Below are positions 45,403 through 54,808 of a stretch of 64,000 nucleotides of DNA, in pieces. Position numbers and translations under genes: made by a program. The notes under the pieces are model-generated. The model had not been told where the DNA came from, ran no database searches, and worked only from the letters and a program-made list of their open reading frames with translations. How positions within the stretch are numbered: the first letter of the stretch is position 1; each line of letters opens with the position of its first letter. The DNA comes from Mucinivorans hirudinis (lineage in GTDB: Bacteria > Bacteroidota > Bacteroidia > Bacteroidales > Rikenellaceae): positions 2,946,798 through 3,010,797 of the forward strand of contig HG934468.1 of assembly GCA_000723505.1 (NCBI GenBank), given 5' to 3'.

Positions 45403-46851
45403 TTAATCTGTTAATGGTTCCGATAATAGATTTTCGATGCGAGCTACCAACGTGTTATAGTTTGCGATGGCTTCAGCCCGTTTGAATTTGTAGTCTAGAA
45501 GTTGCCTCTGAATCTCTATCACATTGCTCATCGAACTTGTACCCACCGAAAACTCACCAAGGGCAAGTTGATAACTTACATTGGCAAGGCGACTTTGGTT
45601 TCGATATAGCTCCGCCTTGCGTGCTGCCTCTTCAAGCTGCTCGCTTAGGGAGATATACTCTGCGATGAGGTTGTTGAGCGTATTTTGATACTGATGGTGA
45701 GCTGCTTGGTGCAGCAGACGGCTTTCGTTCTGTTGGGCGTTATATTTTTTGCGATATATTGGTATGGTGAGTGATACCATCGGCATAACCATATCCTTAC
45801 CATTCATTTCGGTAACAGGAATACCCATAGCCATTCGTTTGCCGATGACAGAATATTGAATACCCACACCCAACATCGGCAGGCTCATTTTCTTGTCCAT
45901 CTCCGACTTCGCCTTGTAGCTCTTTGCCTGAGCATCAACCATTGCCAACATCGGATTGTGCTCTAGGATGTTTTTGACTGCCTCCGTATAGTCTGATTTA
46001 AAGGAGGTTTGAATTATGGTATCGGACAGAGTTACCGGAGTGGCGTGGTCGCGGTTTAGAAGGGTGTTGAATTTTGCCCGCGCCGCGATTATTTGCAGTG
46101 TGAGTGTACGCTGCTGCTCAGCCAATTCGTTCATCTCCATATCTACACGAATCACTTGTGTCATTGCACTGCCGCCACTTGTTCCACCCGCCATACCTCC
46201 CATTGCTGCCATTTGTTGTCCGCCACCTGCTTGAGCGCTCACCTCTGTACTCCCCGCAGACATACCTGCCATAGCGGACATTGCGTCCGATGTTTGTTTT
46301 GTGGCAGAGTTGTCAGTGTTCCTGCCGCTTGTTGTCTGTTGTCTGCTTGCAGGGGGTGAGGGTGCGGCAAAGCGTATGGTCGCCAGATCTTTGAGTATGC
46401 TCAATAGTGCCATACCCTCGTCCACATTGGTCAGCTTTGCTTTCAGTGTCAGCAGTTGATACCACTGACTTTTGACCTCAAGTTCCAGATTATTTCGCGC
46501 CTGAAGAAATTGCTCATAATACATTCTCGACATCTCACCGGCTTCGGCGCGTGCCGCCTTGCGCGTACCGAACCAGGGGAACATCTGCATCAGTTTGAAA
46601 TCGGCAATCTGTTTTCCGTCCAATATCTCCATCGGTGTGATGAATAAGCCTACCTCCAGCTGCGGGTCGGCTAAAGCTCCGGCTTGTGCGATGCGCTCCT
46701 CACTTGCCTTGTAGGTGAGGTATTCGCTCCTCAGTCGAGGGTTATTCTCTATGGCTATGGCGAGGTAGTGTGCCAACGAGTCGCCCTGTGCGGCAGCATT
46801 GCCGCTGGAGAGTAGTGCCGCAAGGCATATCAAAAATTTATACTTCTTCAT
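45403..46851 (-). CDS. cusC: TolC-family outer-membrane channel CusC with Met-rich insert
   Basis: 482 residues with signal peptide MKKYKFLICLAALLSSGNAAAQ. Two OEP repeats: the first from SLAHYLAIAIENNPRLRSEY (about 25), with ADPQLEVGLF; the second from about 290 with a matching helix-strand pattern. Between them, at about residues 185-235, an unusual Met/Gly/Ser-rich loop (DAMSAMAGMSAGS, QQMAAMGGMAGG) could bind Cu(I) or Ag(I). The protein forms the outer-membrane exit duct of the Cus efflux pump. It overlaps cusA by 14 bases and precedes cusB by 4. Confidence 0.88.
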   Translation of the reverse strand: MKKYKFLICLAALLSSGNAAAQGDSLAHYLAIAIENNPRLRSEYLTYKASEERIAQAGALADPQLEVGLFITPMEILDGKQIADFKLMQMFPWFGTRKAARAEAGEMSRMYYEQFLQARNNLELEVKSQWYQLLTLKAKLTNVDEGMALLSILKDLATIRFAAPSPPASRQQTTSGRNTDNSATKQTSDAMSAMAGMSAGSTEVSAQAGGGQQMAAMGGMAGGTSGGSAMTQVIRVDMEMNELAEQQRTLTLQIIAARAKFNTLLNRDHATPVTLSDTIIQTSFKSDYTEAVKNILEHNPMLAMVDAQAKSYKAKSEMDKKMSLPMLGVGIQYSVIGKRMAMGIPVTEMNGKDMVMPMVSLTIPIYRKKYNAQQNESRLLHQAAHHQYQNTLNNLIAEYISLSEQLEEAARKAELYRNQSRLANVSYQLALGEFSVGTSSMSNVIEIQRQLLDYKFKRAEAIANYNTLVARIENLLSEPLTD

Positions 46852-49800
46852 CTCTTCTCCCTTTCTTTATTGCCCTTTCGCGCCACATACACTGAAATAC
46901 GGGTACAACGAACATTGTCATAGATTGAATCAACATACCGCCGAAGGTGGGTATAGCCATCGGAATCATTATCTCTGCCCCCTTGCCCGTGGATGAGAGC
47001 ACGGGAAGGAGAGCTATAAGGGTGGTCGCGGTGGTCATTGCTGCCGGGCGTACACGTTTCGAGCCTGCTGCCACAACAGCCTCTCGAATCTCTTCCTTGG
47101 TCTGCGGGTTACGTGCAATAAACATATCGTGAATATACGAACCCATCAACACCCCGTCGTCCGTGGCAACACCAAATAGTGCGATGAATCCCACCCATAC
47201 AGCCACGCTCAAATTAATAGAGTGCATCTGGAACAACTCCCGCATATTGACCCCCGCAAAAGAGAAGTTCATAAACCACTCCTGACCGTAGAGCCACAAC
47301 ATTATAAACCCACCGGCAAAGGCAACAAAGACTCCGGAAAAGTGTATGATGGAGGCTGTGACGGTGCGAAATTGGAAATAGAGGATGAGCAATACGGTCA
47401 GCAGAACGATGGGGATGATAATGGAGAGTCGTTTGGTGGCTCGTATTTGCTGTTCGTAGTTGCCTGCAAATTTATAGCTCACCCCCTTGGGAAGGGTGAT
47501 CTCTCCGCGGCTTATTTTTTGTGCAAGCACATTTTGCGCATCTTCCACCACATCCACTTCAGCCGCACCCTGCAACTTGTCGAAAATGACATACCCCACC
47601 AAGAAGGTGTCTTCGCTCTGTATCATCTGCGCCCCTTTCGAGTAGCGTATCTGGGCAAGTTCGCCAAGTGGTATTTGCACTCCCAATGGGGTAGCCACCA
47701 ACAGTTTTGTAAGCTCCTCGGGGCTGCCACGCAGCTCTCGCGGATAGCGCAATCTTACCGGAAAACGTTCGCGCCCTTCTATGGTTGTTGTCAGGGTCAT
47801 ACCTCCGATTGCTGCCGAGATGATCTCCTGTAGGTCGGCAATGGTTATTCCATATCTGGCCATACTGAGACGATTCAGTTCAATCTCTATATATGGAGCA
47901 CCCACGGCACGGTCGTAGAAGACCGACGAGGGGACAACGGAGGCTACCTCCTTGAGCGAATGTTCTATTTGTATGCCTGCCTGTTCGATGGCATCGAGGT
48001 CGGGTCCGTATATTTTTATGCCCATCGGGGCGCGCATCCCCGTGGAGAGCATCACCAAACGTGCCTCTATTGGTTGAAGTTTAGGTGCTGAGGTCAGCCC
48101 CGGCAGGTTGGTGACATCCACTATCTCTTGCCAAATATCGTCTGTGCTGCGAATCTTTGGACGCCACTGGCGCAGGTAATCTCCATTTGGGTCAGCAAAC
48201 AGACTATCCGTCGGCACTATCCTAAAGCCATCCTTTGGTTGGTATCGCCCTCCGTCGATGAGTAGGAAAGCGCCCTGTGCATCGACCTTGAAGCGTTCGC
48301 GTTTTCCATCTTCGTTGAGCGCGTATTCCGAACGGTAATTAATGGTATTCTCGAACATCTGTATAGGTGCAGGGTCTAGAGCTGAGTTTACCCGCCCCCA
48401 TTTACCCGTGTTTTGAATGACTTCGGGAATATTTGAGATGCGTTTGTCTAGCACTCCTATCAGCTCCAGATTTTGCTCGATTCCAGTGTAGGGCATACTG
48501 GTTGGCATCAGCAGGAACGAGCCTTCGTTGAGGGTGGGCATAAACTCCTGCCCGATGCCGGGGAAACTCTTACAGGCATCTCGCCAGAAGGAGGACTCCT
48601 TGATGCTCCGTGAGCCGAAGGTGAGAAAACCGAAAGAGGAGTCAAAACCGCGCCATATCACAAAACCGAATATTACAGTTGCTGCCGGAAGCATAAGGAA
48701 GAGGGTGCGATGATAGAGCGCCCACCGCAAAATCTTCTCGTAGAAGACAACCAAAACCCACAGTATTGCCAAAATCAGCATTACCGAGAGTACGACAAAG
48801 AAGATGTTACGGAAAAAACCGGCCTCCGGTCCTAGTGGTAACCACTCCTTTGCCAAATAGTAGAGGGCAAGTGATAGTGTGATAGCGATATTTATATATC
48901 TGCTCGCCTTGCTTGTTGTGGGTGTTTTCCATAGGTGAGCCGTTAGGTTGTTTACTCCGATTGCCGTAAGGGCTAATGCTGTGGGCATCAAGAATATGAT
49001 TGCCGCCGCAATGCCGCCTGCCACCAAGAGGTAGTTGGCAATGAGCCTGATTCTTGCCGAGTTGACCCTTATCGAGAATACCAAATAGGCAAAAGTGGGC
49101 AGAATGACAACTCCTATGACAAAAGCCAACCCCAAAACATAGGTCTTTGTATAAGCCAAGGGCGAGAATAGCTTACTCTCCTGCCCCTCCATTGCGAAGA
49201 CGGGAATGAAGCTGACAATGGTGGTAATCATAGCCGTTGCAATGGGGGTTGAGACCTCCGCCACAGCCTCGTAGATGAGACTTAGTAGAGCTTTACCACC
49301 CACAACATCGCCATTATGGGGCATCTCCCTGTGGCGTATGATACTCTCCACAAGCACCACCCCCACATCTGCTACAACGCCTATGGCTATGGCTATGCCC
49401 GATAGAGCCACAATATTGGCACTCAACCCCGTAAACCTCATAAGCAGAAAAGTGCCCAGTACTGCAATGGGTAGCAGTGAGGAGATGATGAGCGAAGCTC
49501 TGAGGTTGAATACGAGCACGATGATTACGATTATAACAATCAATATTTCGTGCGAGAGTGCGGTTTCTAGCGTTCCGATGGTCTCCTTGATTATGCCCGT
49601 GCGGTCGTAGAAAGGTACGATGGTAACCTTGGAGATTGTTCCGTCCTCGAGGGTCTTTTGGGGAAGTCCAGCCTCTATCTCCTTGATTTTTTTCTTGACA
49701 TTGTTAATCACCTCCAGTGGGTTCGAGCCGTAGCGCGCAACGACAACCGCTCCAACCGCTTCGACCCCCTCAATATCCAAACCGCCGCGACGAGGTGCCG

Positions 49801-50659
49801 GACCCGTAGTCACGAATGCTACGTCACCAATGCGGATGGGAACTCCGTTTCGGGCTGTGACCACCGCATTCTCGATATCCTTAATATCTTTAATATATCC
49901 CAGACCACGAATCAGGTACTCTACTTTGTTAATCTCGATTGTCTCGGCACCAATATCTATATTGCTCTTTTGGATGGCACTCATCACATCCATAATCGAA
50001 ACGTTGAACGAGCGTAGCGCATTGGGATTAATCTCAACCTGATACTCCTTGATGAAGCCCCCGATGGATGCCACCTCCGAGACTCCGTGAGCCGAGCTGA
50101 GCGAATACTTTACGTAGAAATCCTGTATCGTGCGCAGCTCATCCGGATTCCATCCGCCGGTGGGTTTGCCCGTTGCAGGATCGCGCCCTTGGAGGGTATA
50201 CCAAAATATCTGCCCCAAAGCTGTAGCATCTGCCCCCAAGGTTGGTTGCACGCCGGAGGGCAATGTTCCCGGCGGGAGCGAATTTAGCTTCTCCAACACC
50301 CGCGAACGACTCCAATAAAACTCCACATCATCATCAAAAATAATGTATATGAAGGACATTCCGAACATAGATGTGCTTCGTATTGTCTTCACGCCCGCCA
50401 TTCCCAGCAGCGAGGTGGTCAGCGGATAGGTCACCTGTTCCTGTATATCTTTGGGAGAGCGCCCCATCCATTCTGTGGCTACAATCTGTTGATTGTCACC
50501 AATATCCGGAATAGCATCAACGGCAATGGGGCTGCGTGGCAGCAGCTCTCCGTGCCAGTTGAAGGGGGCGGTAACCAGCCCGCCCACAACAATAACCAAT
50601 AACAACAATATCGTTATTAGTCTGTTGTTTAGGCAGAATTTAATTATTTTGTTCAACAT
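46838..50659 (-). CDS. cusA: Cu/Ag efflux RND pump CusA
   Basis: 1273 residues, heavy-metal RND transporter. N-terminus MLNKIIKFCLNNRLITILLL, then the HME-RND porter pattern PDIGDNQQIVATEWMGRSP, YPLTTSLLGMAGVKTIRS and PSGVQPTLGADATALGQIFW. Proton relay region GVVADVGVVLVESI in TM4 and GVATDDGVLMGSYI late in the protein (TM10-12). Between about residues 540 and 660 there are extra transmembrane segments absent from the 1047-residue E. coli CusA but common in Bacteroidota homologues. It exports Cu(I)/Ag(I) from periplasm or cytoplasm using the proton gradient. First gene of the leftward cusA-cusC-cusB operon; no regulator gene is adjacent. Confidence 0.92.
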   Translation of the reverse strand: MLNKIIKFCLNNRLITILLLLVIVVGGLVTAPFNWHGELLPRSPIAVDAIPDIGDNQQIVATEWMGRSPKDIQEQVTYPLTTSLLGMAGVKTIRSTSMFGMSFIYIIFDDDVEFYWSRSRVLEKLNSLPPGTLPSGVQPTLGADATALGQIFWYTLQGRDPATGKPTGGWNPDELRTIQDFYVKYSLSSAHGVSEVASIGGFIKEYQVEINPNALRSFNVSIMDVMSAIQKSNIDIGAETIEINKVEYLIRGLGYIKDIKDIENAVVTARNGVPIRIGDVAFVTTGPAPRRGGLDIEGVEAVGAVVVARYGSNPLEVINNVKKKIKEIEAGLPQKTLEDGTISKVTIVPFYDRTGIIKETIGTLETALSHEILIVIIVIIVLVFNLRASLIISSLLPIAVLGTFLLMRFTGLSANIVALSGIAIAIGVVADVGVVLVESIIRHREMPHNGDVVGGKALLSLIYEAVAEVSTPIATAMITTIVSFIPVFAMEGQESKLFSPLAYTKTYVLGLAFVIGVVILPTFAYLVFSIRVNSARIRLIANYLLVAGGIAAAIIFLMPTALALTAIGVNNLTAHLWKTPTTSKASRYINIAITLSLALYYLAKEWLPLGPEAGFFRNIFFVVLSVMLILAILWVLVVFYEKILRWALYHRTLFLMLPAATVIFGFVIWRGFDSSFGFLTFGSRSIKESSFWRDACKSFPGIGQEFMPTLNEGSFLLMPTSMPYTGIEQNLELIGVLDKRISNIPEVIQNTGKWGRVNSALDPAPIQMFENTINYRSEYALNEDGKRERFKVDAQGAFLLIDGGRYQPKDGFRIVPTDSLFADPNGDYLRQWRPKIRSTDDIWQEIVDVTNLPGLTSAPKLQPIEARLVMLSTGMRAPMGIKIYGPDLDAIEQAGIQIEHSLKEVASVVPSSVFYDRAVGAPYIEIELNRLSMARYGITIADLQEIISAAIGGMTLTTTIEGRERFPVRLRYPRELRGSPEELTKLLVATPLGVQIPLGELAQIRYSKGAQMIQSEDTFLVGYVIFDKLQGAAEVDVVEDAQNVLAQKISRGEITLPKGVSYKFAGNYEQQIRATKRLSIIIPIVLLTVLLILYFQFRTVTASIIHFSGVFVAFAGGFIMLWLYGQEWFMNFSFAGVNMRELFQMHSINLSVAVWVGFIALFGVATDDGVLMGSYIHDMFIARNPQTKEEIREAVVAAGSKRVRPAAMTTATTLIALLPVLSSTGKGAEIMIPMAIPTFGGMLIQSMTMFVVPVFQCMWRERAIKKGRRDEEV

Positions 50660-51336
50660 AGCTATCTACGCTTTCTGCGCTTTTGGGGTGCAATACTCTT
50701 GTGGCTAACCATAGGGCGATAATATTGCCTACGAAGCACAAAGTAACAAATTAGATTTCAAAAGACAAAATATTTGGCGACACTTATTAACTCGGCTTTT
50801 ATTTCGGGTGATAACCCTGAAATTGTGCCAAAGGGCTGTATGGAATTCAAATTGTTCAAATTGTTCAAAACCGAGTGAAGAAATAGCAGTGAAAAACATT
50901 TGCATTTATTAACTTGGCATTAGTAGGCAACTACTATGACATTGCTTTATTCCCAAATTATCATTTGCTTTTATTACCTTTGCATACCTTAGTGATGTTA
51001 GCTTATTAACTTTACGGCTATTATTTGAGGTTTTTATGTGTGTATTTCATTGATTGAAATGATTTTAGCATTGTAATAAATCCCAAATGATATGAGTTCA
51101 GTTAATGAGCAAGCATTATATTTAAGGCAACAACATAGGTTGCATTTTTTCTGAGACTTCCCTTAAGAAGAGCTTGAGTATGAAATTGACCTATGTCCAA
51201 AGAGATTTGGGCGCAAAATTAAGAACCAACAGGTGTTACCACTGCCTTTATAGGTACGGAGTACGAAGATGAAAATTTAATCTCTTAATTATATCTTAAA
51301 TAGCTATTATACAAGTTAATATAAAATTATTTACGT
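50660..51336. other. 677-base non-coding region with relics and repeats
   Basis: No intact gene. It holds the IS110 shard at 50743-50775, arm-like motifs of the 43473 inverted repeat at 50785-50796 and 50907-50922, a 9-base tandem repeat (TTCAAATTG twice, about 50845-50862), a TACCTTTG box at 50975-50982, and at 51091-51290 broken reading frames (MSSVNEQALYLRQQHRLHFF, then EELEYEIDLCPKRFGRKIKN) that may be a decayed gene. Promoter signals for nadE are not clear. Confidence 0.5.
50743..50775 (+). mobile_element. 33-base shard of the IS110 5' end
   Basis: Matches the IS110 sequence at about 37806-37838 (start of the transposase gene) except for one or two bases, including ACAAATTAGATTTCAAA and GACAAAATATTT. 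Both borders are abrupt. It shows that an IS110 copy was once here or was copied in part. Confidence 0.6.
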
Positions 51337-52731
51337 ATGAAAATCACGTTGGCACAACAAAATTATCTTGTGGGAGATGTGCGGGGTAATTTGAAGAAAA
51401 TTATTGATGTTGTTCAGCAGAGCGATGCTCCGGTTGTGGTCTTTCCCGAAGGAGCTTTGACGGGTTCGCCGCTCTATGAACTTGATATGAGCGCACAAGT
51501 CGAACGTGCACTTGTCGAACTTGCCACCATCGCCCCATCGAAAGAGATTTTTATTGGGCTCTACGAATATACTATTGCATATATTGCAGGTGGTGAGATT
51601 CAGATTATCGATAATAATTGGGTGCAGGTGGGTGACGTAGCTCTCTTTTTCGAGAGTAACCATTACTACCACGGCGCACCTTATGAAAATTTGCGACATT
51701 GGGAGACAGAGGCGCGTGATATGCAACTGACGGTGGTATGCCTTAATCAGGTTGGTGCTTCCACGGATACGATATTTTACGGCGGTTCGGTGGTCTGTTT
51801 TGCGGATGGAAAATCAGTTATGTTTCCACTTTGGCAAGAGTGTGTCCGCACTCTGGATTTGTCTGTTTCTCAGAGCGAAATCGTTGATTGGCGGGGAAAG
51901 ACCGAGCAGACGCATCAGGCGCTGCTGTTGGCAATTAGAGACTATTTTGCAAAGAGCGGTTTCGGGCAAGCGATGGTTGCTCTGAGCGGGGGGATAGATT
52001 CGGCGGTGGTGGTGGCTCTGGCTGTGGAGGCTCTAGGGGCTGAAAATGTGAGGGTTGTGTTGCTACCTTCGGCGTTTTCTTCGGAACATTCGGTCGCAGA
52101 CTCTTTGGAGATGGTGAGGCGGTGCGGCATTCGCCACGATGTTATAAATATTGAACCCATTGTAGAGCGGTCTTTAGAGTCGTTGCGAGATGTTTTCAAA
52201 GGAACTTCTGTGGGACTTGCCGAAGAGAATATCCAGGCGCGCATTCGCCTGATGCTCACTATGGCAATTTGTAATAAAACTGGTGATATAATGCTAAATA
52301 CCAGTAATAAGAGCGAGGCGGCGGTTGGCTACGGCACTCTATACGGGGATACGAGCGGTGCGCTGGGCATTATTGCAGACCTCTATAAAACAGAGGTTTA
52401 TGAATTGGCTGACCATATTAATCGTGTTTCCGGTAATTTGATACCTCAAAATATAATCGACAAAGCCCCATCGGCGGAGCTTCGCCCCGGGCAAAAGGAT
52501 TCCGACTCACTGCCCGAATATCACGTGTTGGATGCCATTCTTTACCAGTTGATAGAGCAGGGTAGTGGCGAGGAGGAACTCTATGGGAAATTTGATAAAG
52601 AGGTGGTTGATAGGGTTGTAAAATTAGTGAATAGCAGCGATTTCAAACGGAAACAGTTACCTCCGGCTGTGCGGTTGTCGGGTAGGACTTTTGGGGTTGA
52701 ATATGTGATGCCGATAGTGAAAAAAGTATGA
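51337..52731 (+). CDS. nadE: NAD synthetase with degenerate N-terminal glutaminase domain
   Basis: 464 residues. The C-terminal synthetase domain is complete: P-loop VALSGGIDSAVV (about 208), VRVVLLPSAFSSEHS, MLNTSNKSEAAVGYGTLYGD (about 322) and KAPSAELRPGQKDSDSLPEY (about 378). It amidates deamido-NAD to NAD. The N-terminal nitrilase-like domain keeps the catalytic Glu (VVFPEGALTG) but is shortened between about residues 85 and 105: the usual catalytic Lys segment (K-R-x-L-P-N-Y) and the Cys segment (x-C-E-D-x-W) are missing; the text jumps to ESNHYYHGAPYENLRHWE. Glutamine hydrolysis is therefore unlikely and ammonia use is inferred. The stop overlaps the next gene by 4 bases. Confidence 0.88.
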   Translation: MKITLAQQNYLVGDVRGNLKKIIDVVQQSDAPVVVFPEGALTGSPLYELDMSAQVERALVELATIAPSKEIFIGLYEYTIAYIAGGEIQIIDNNWVQVGDVALFFESNHYYHGAPYENLRHWETEARDMQLTVVCLNQVGASTDTIFYGGSVVCFADGKSVMFPLWQECVRTLDLSVSQSEIVDWRGKTEQTHQALLLAIRDYFAKSGFGQAMVALSGGIDSAVVVALAVEALGAENVRVVLLPSAFSSEHSVADSLEMVRRCGIRHDVINIEPIVERSLESLRDVFKGTSVGLAEENIQARIRLMLTMAICNKTGDIMLNTSNKSEAAVGYGTLYGDTSGALGIIADLYKTEVYELADHINRVSGNLIPQNIIDKAPSAELRPGQKDSDSLPEYHVLDAILYQLIEQGSGEEELYGKFDKEVVDRVVKLVNSSDFKRKQLPPAVRLSGRTFGVEYVMPIVKKV

Positions 52732-53399
52732 AATATTTGTTGAAAATCGTGCTGATTCTCTCATCGGCACTATCTTTTGCGCAACAGGCAGATACACCTA
52801 CCGAGGCGCGTATGCGAGCGATGGGGCTGATTGATGTGCACGATGCAGACTCCTCCATTGTCGTTTTTATGCCGTACACCACTACCGATAATTTTGTCGG
52901 AAAGGTTCTCTATGATAATGTAAATAAGGCGTTTTTGATAAAAGATGCAGCGACAAGATTGGCTAAGGCTCAAAAATTATTAAAGGAGACAGACTCCTCT
53001 TTATCGCTTTTGGTCTACGATGCTGCTCGCCCGATGGCGGTGCAGCGACAGATGTGGCGTGTGGTGGCGGGGACGGATAAAACCGACTTTGTGGCTAATC
53101 CCGCAAATGGCGGAGGGTTGCATAACTATGGTGCTGCTGTGGATGTTACCATCGTCGGCAAGGATGGCAACCCCTTGCCGATGGGAACAGCTTTTGACTA
53201 TTTCGGCGATGAGGCACGAATTAATAGGGAGTTGGAATTATTGGAAAAAGGTAAGATTACTCGGAATGAGTTGGATAACAGATTGTTGCTCAGGAAAGTT
53301 ATGCGAGAGAGTGGTTTTATGACCGTCAATTCCGAATGGTGGCACTTTAACTACTGTTCGCGAGATGAGGCGAAAAAGAACTTGGATTTGATAGAATAA
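52728..53399 (+). CDS. VanX-like D-Ala-D-Ala dipeptidase (peptidase M15D)
   Basis: 223 residues with signal peptide (MKYLLKIVLILSSALSFAQQ), so probably periplasmic. Zinc site of the M15 family: HNYGAAVDV gives His and Asp (about residues 127-134), and SEWWHFNY (about 202-209) supplies the catalytic Glu and third zinc ligand His. VYDAARPMAVQRQMW is the VanX-type Arg-containing strand. Such enzymes split D-Ala-D-Ala, in glycopeptide resistance or in peptidoglycan recycling; without vanHA genes nearby the latter is more likely here. Overlaps nadE by 4 bases. Confidence 0.88.
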   Translation: MKYLLKIVLILSSALSFAQQADTPTEARMRAMGLIDVHDADSSIVVFMPYTTTDNFVGKVLYDNVNKAFLIKDAATRLAKAQKLLKETDSSLSLLVYDAARPMAVQRQMWRVVAGTDKTDFVANPANGGGLHNYGAAVDVTIVGKDGNPLPMGTAFDYFGDEARINRELELLEKGKITRNELDNRLLLRKVMRESGFMTVNSEWWHFNYCSRDEAKKNLDLIE

Positions 53400-53412
53400 T
53401 TTATTATCTTTG
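53382..53412 (+). promoter_or_regulatory. Promoter of the M20 peptidase gene
   Basis: TTGG (53382-53385) and a perfect TATCTTTG (53405-53412) are 19 bases apart; the -33 lies in the end of the preceding gene. The start codon follows 23 bases after the -7 box. Confidence 0.55.
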
Positions 53413-53435
53413 AGCAAATCCAAAATCATTTTTCA

Positions 53436-54794
53436 ATGACAGTACACCAATACATCGAGGTAAACCGAGAAAGGTTTCTCGAAAAACTATTTGAACTTCT
53501 TCGCATTCCCTCAATCTCTGCAATCGAGAGCCACCGCCCCGATATGGATAGGTGTGCCGAGCTTATCATAGCAACCCTTCTTGAAGCGGGTGTAGACAAG
53601 GCTGAAATCTATCCAACGGACGGGCCTTCAATCGTCTATGGTGAAAAGATGGTCAATCCAGATGCTCCCACAGTGTTGGTTTACGGACACTATGATGTGA
53701 TGCCGGTAGACCCAATAGAACTTTGGAATACAGACCCTTTCGAGCCTGTGGTTAAGGATGGGAAAATTTATGCGCGTGGAGCGGATGATGATAAGGGTCA
53801 GGCGTTTATGCACATTGCGGCATTTGAGGCTATGGTGAAGACGGGCGCGCTCAAGTGCAATGTTAAATTTATGCTCGAAGGGCAGGAAGAGATTGGTAGC
53901 AAGGAGCTTACAAAGTGGTGCGAGAAACACAAAGAGCTGTTGCAAGCTGACGTTATTCTTGTGTCGGACACTTCTCTTTTGGGAATGGATACTCCGTCAA
54001 TCACTTGCGGTCTGCGTGGTTTAGCTTATGTAGAGGCTGAGATTACTGGACCAAACCGCGATTTGCACTCGGGACTTTACGGTGGTGCTGTGCCCAATCC
54101 GATAAATGTACTGTCTAAAATGATTGGTTCACTCATAGATGACAACGGGCGCATTACGATTCCCGGTTTCTATGATGGTGTTTATGAGCACTCTTTTGCG
54201 GCACGTGATGAGATTAATTCAGCTCCGTTCAACAATAAGGCTTATGCCGATTCAATCGGATGTGCGGCTTTGTGCGGCGAGCTTGGTTACTCCACTGCCG
54301 AGCGCAAAGGTACGCGCCCGACGCTCGATGTTTGCGGCATTTGGGGCGGTTACACGGGCGAGGGCTCAAAGACAGTGATTCCTAGCACGGCGACTGCTAA
54401 GATATCTATGCGATTGGTTGCGGGTCAGGATTTTAATGATATTACCGAGAAATTTATCAAGCATTTCATAGCCATAGCGCCACCGAGCGTGAAGGTGAAA
54501 ATCACACCTTCTCACGGAGGCTATCCATACATCGCACCGACCGATACCAAGGCGTACAAGGCGGCTGCGGCGGCAATGGAAGAGAGCTTTGGTAAAAAAC
54601 CATTGCCATTTTATAGTGGCGGTTCGATACCAATTATTTCTACCTTTGAGCGCGTTCTAGGCATAAAATCAATTTTGATGGGCTTTGGTCTTGATACCGA
54701 CGCAATTCACTCGCCTAATGAAAGTTTCCGCTTAGAAAATTTCTATAAGGGTATAGATACGATACCATTGTTCTACGAAAAATTTGCAGAATAA
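53436..54794 (+). CDS. M20-family metallodipeptidase
   Basis: 452 residues. Di-zinc M20 motifs: VLVYGHYDVMPVD (first His and the catalytic Asp, about residues 78-90), YARGADDDKG (bridging Asp, about 110), MLEGQEEIGS (general base Glu and zinc Glu, about 150), VSDTS (about 178) and AIHSPNESF (last His, about 428). The lid or dimerisation domain (about 190-360) contains the H of RDLHSGLYGGAVPNP. Family members hydrolyse dipeptides or cleave N-acyl amino acids in the cytoplasm; no signal peptide is seen. It has its own promoter and ends before a long hairpin. Confidence 0.92.
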   Translation: MTVHQYIEVNRERFLEKLFELLRIPSISAIESHRPDMDRCAELIIATLLEAGVDKAEIYPTDGPSIVYGEKMVNPDAPTVLVYGHYDVMPVDPIELWNTDPFEPVVKDGKIYARGADDDKGQAFMHIAAFEAMVKTGALKCNVKFMLEGQEEIGSKELTKWCEKHKELLQADVILVSDTSLLGMDTPSITCGLRGLAYVEAEITGPNRDLHSGLYGGAVPNPINVLSKMIGSLIDDNGRITIPGFYDGVYEHSFAARDEINSAPFNNKAYADSIGCAALCGELGYSTAERKGTRPTLDVCGIWGGYTGEGSKTVIPSTATAKISMRLVAGQDFNDITEKFIKHFIAIAPPSVKVKITPSHGGYPYIAPTDTKAYKAAAAAMEESFGKKPLPFYSGGSIPIISTFERVLGIKSILMGFGLDTDAIHSPNESFRLENFYKGIDTIPLFYEKFAE

Positions 54795-54808
54795 TAATCC
54801 TTCTATTA

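Noticed and set aside
47222-47833. 203-codon plus-strand frame opposite cusA
   Set aside because: Entirely antisense to the well-supported CusA gene and without family features.
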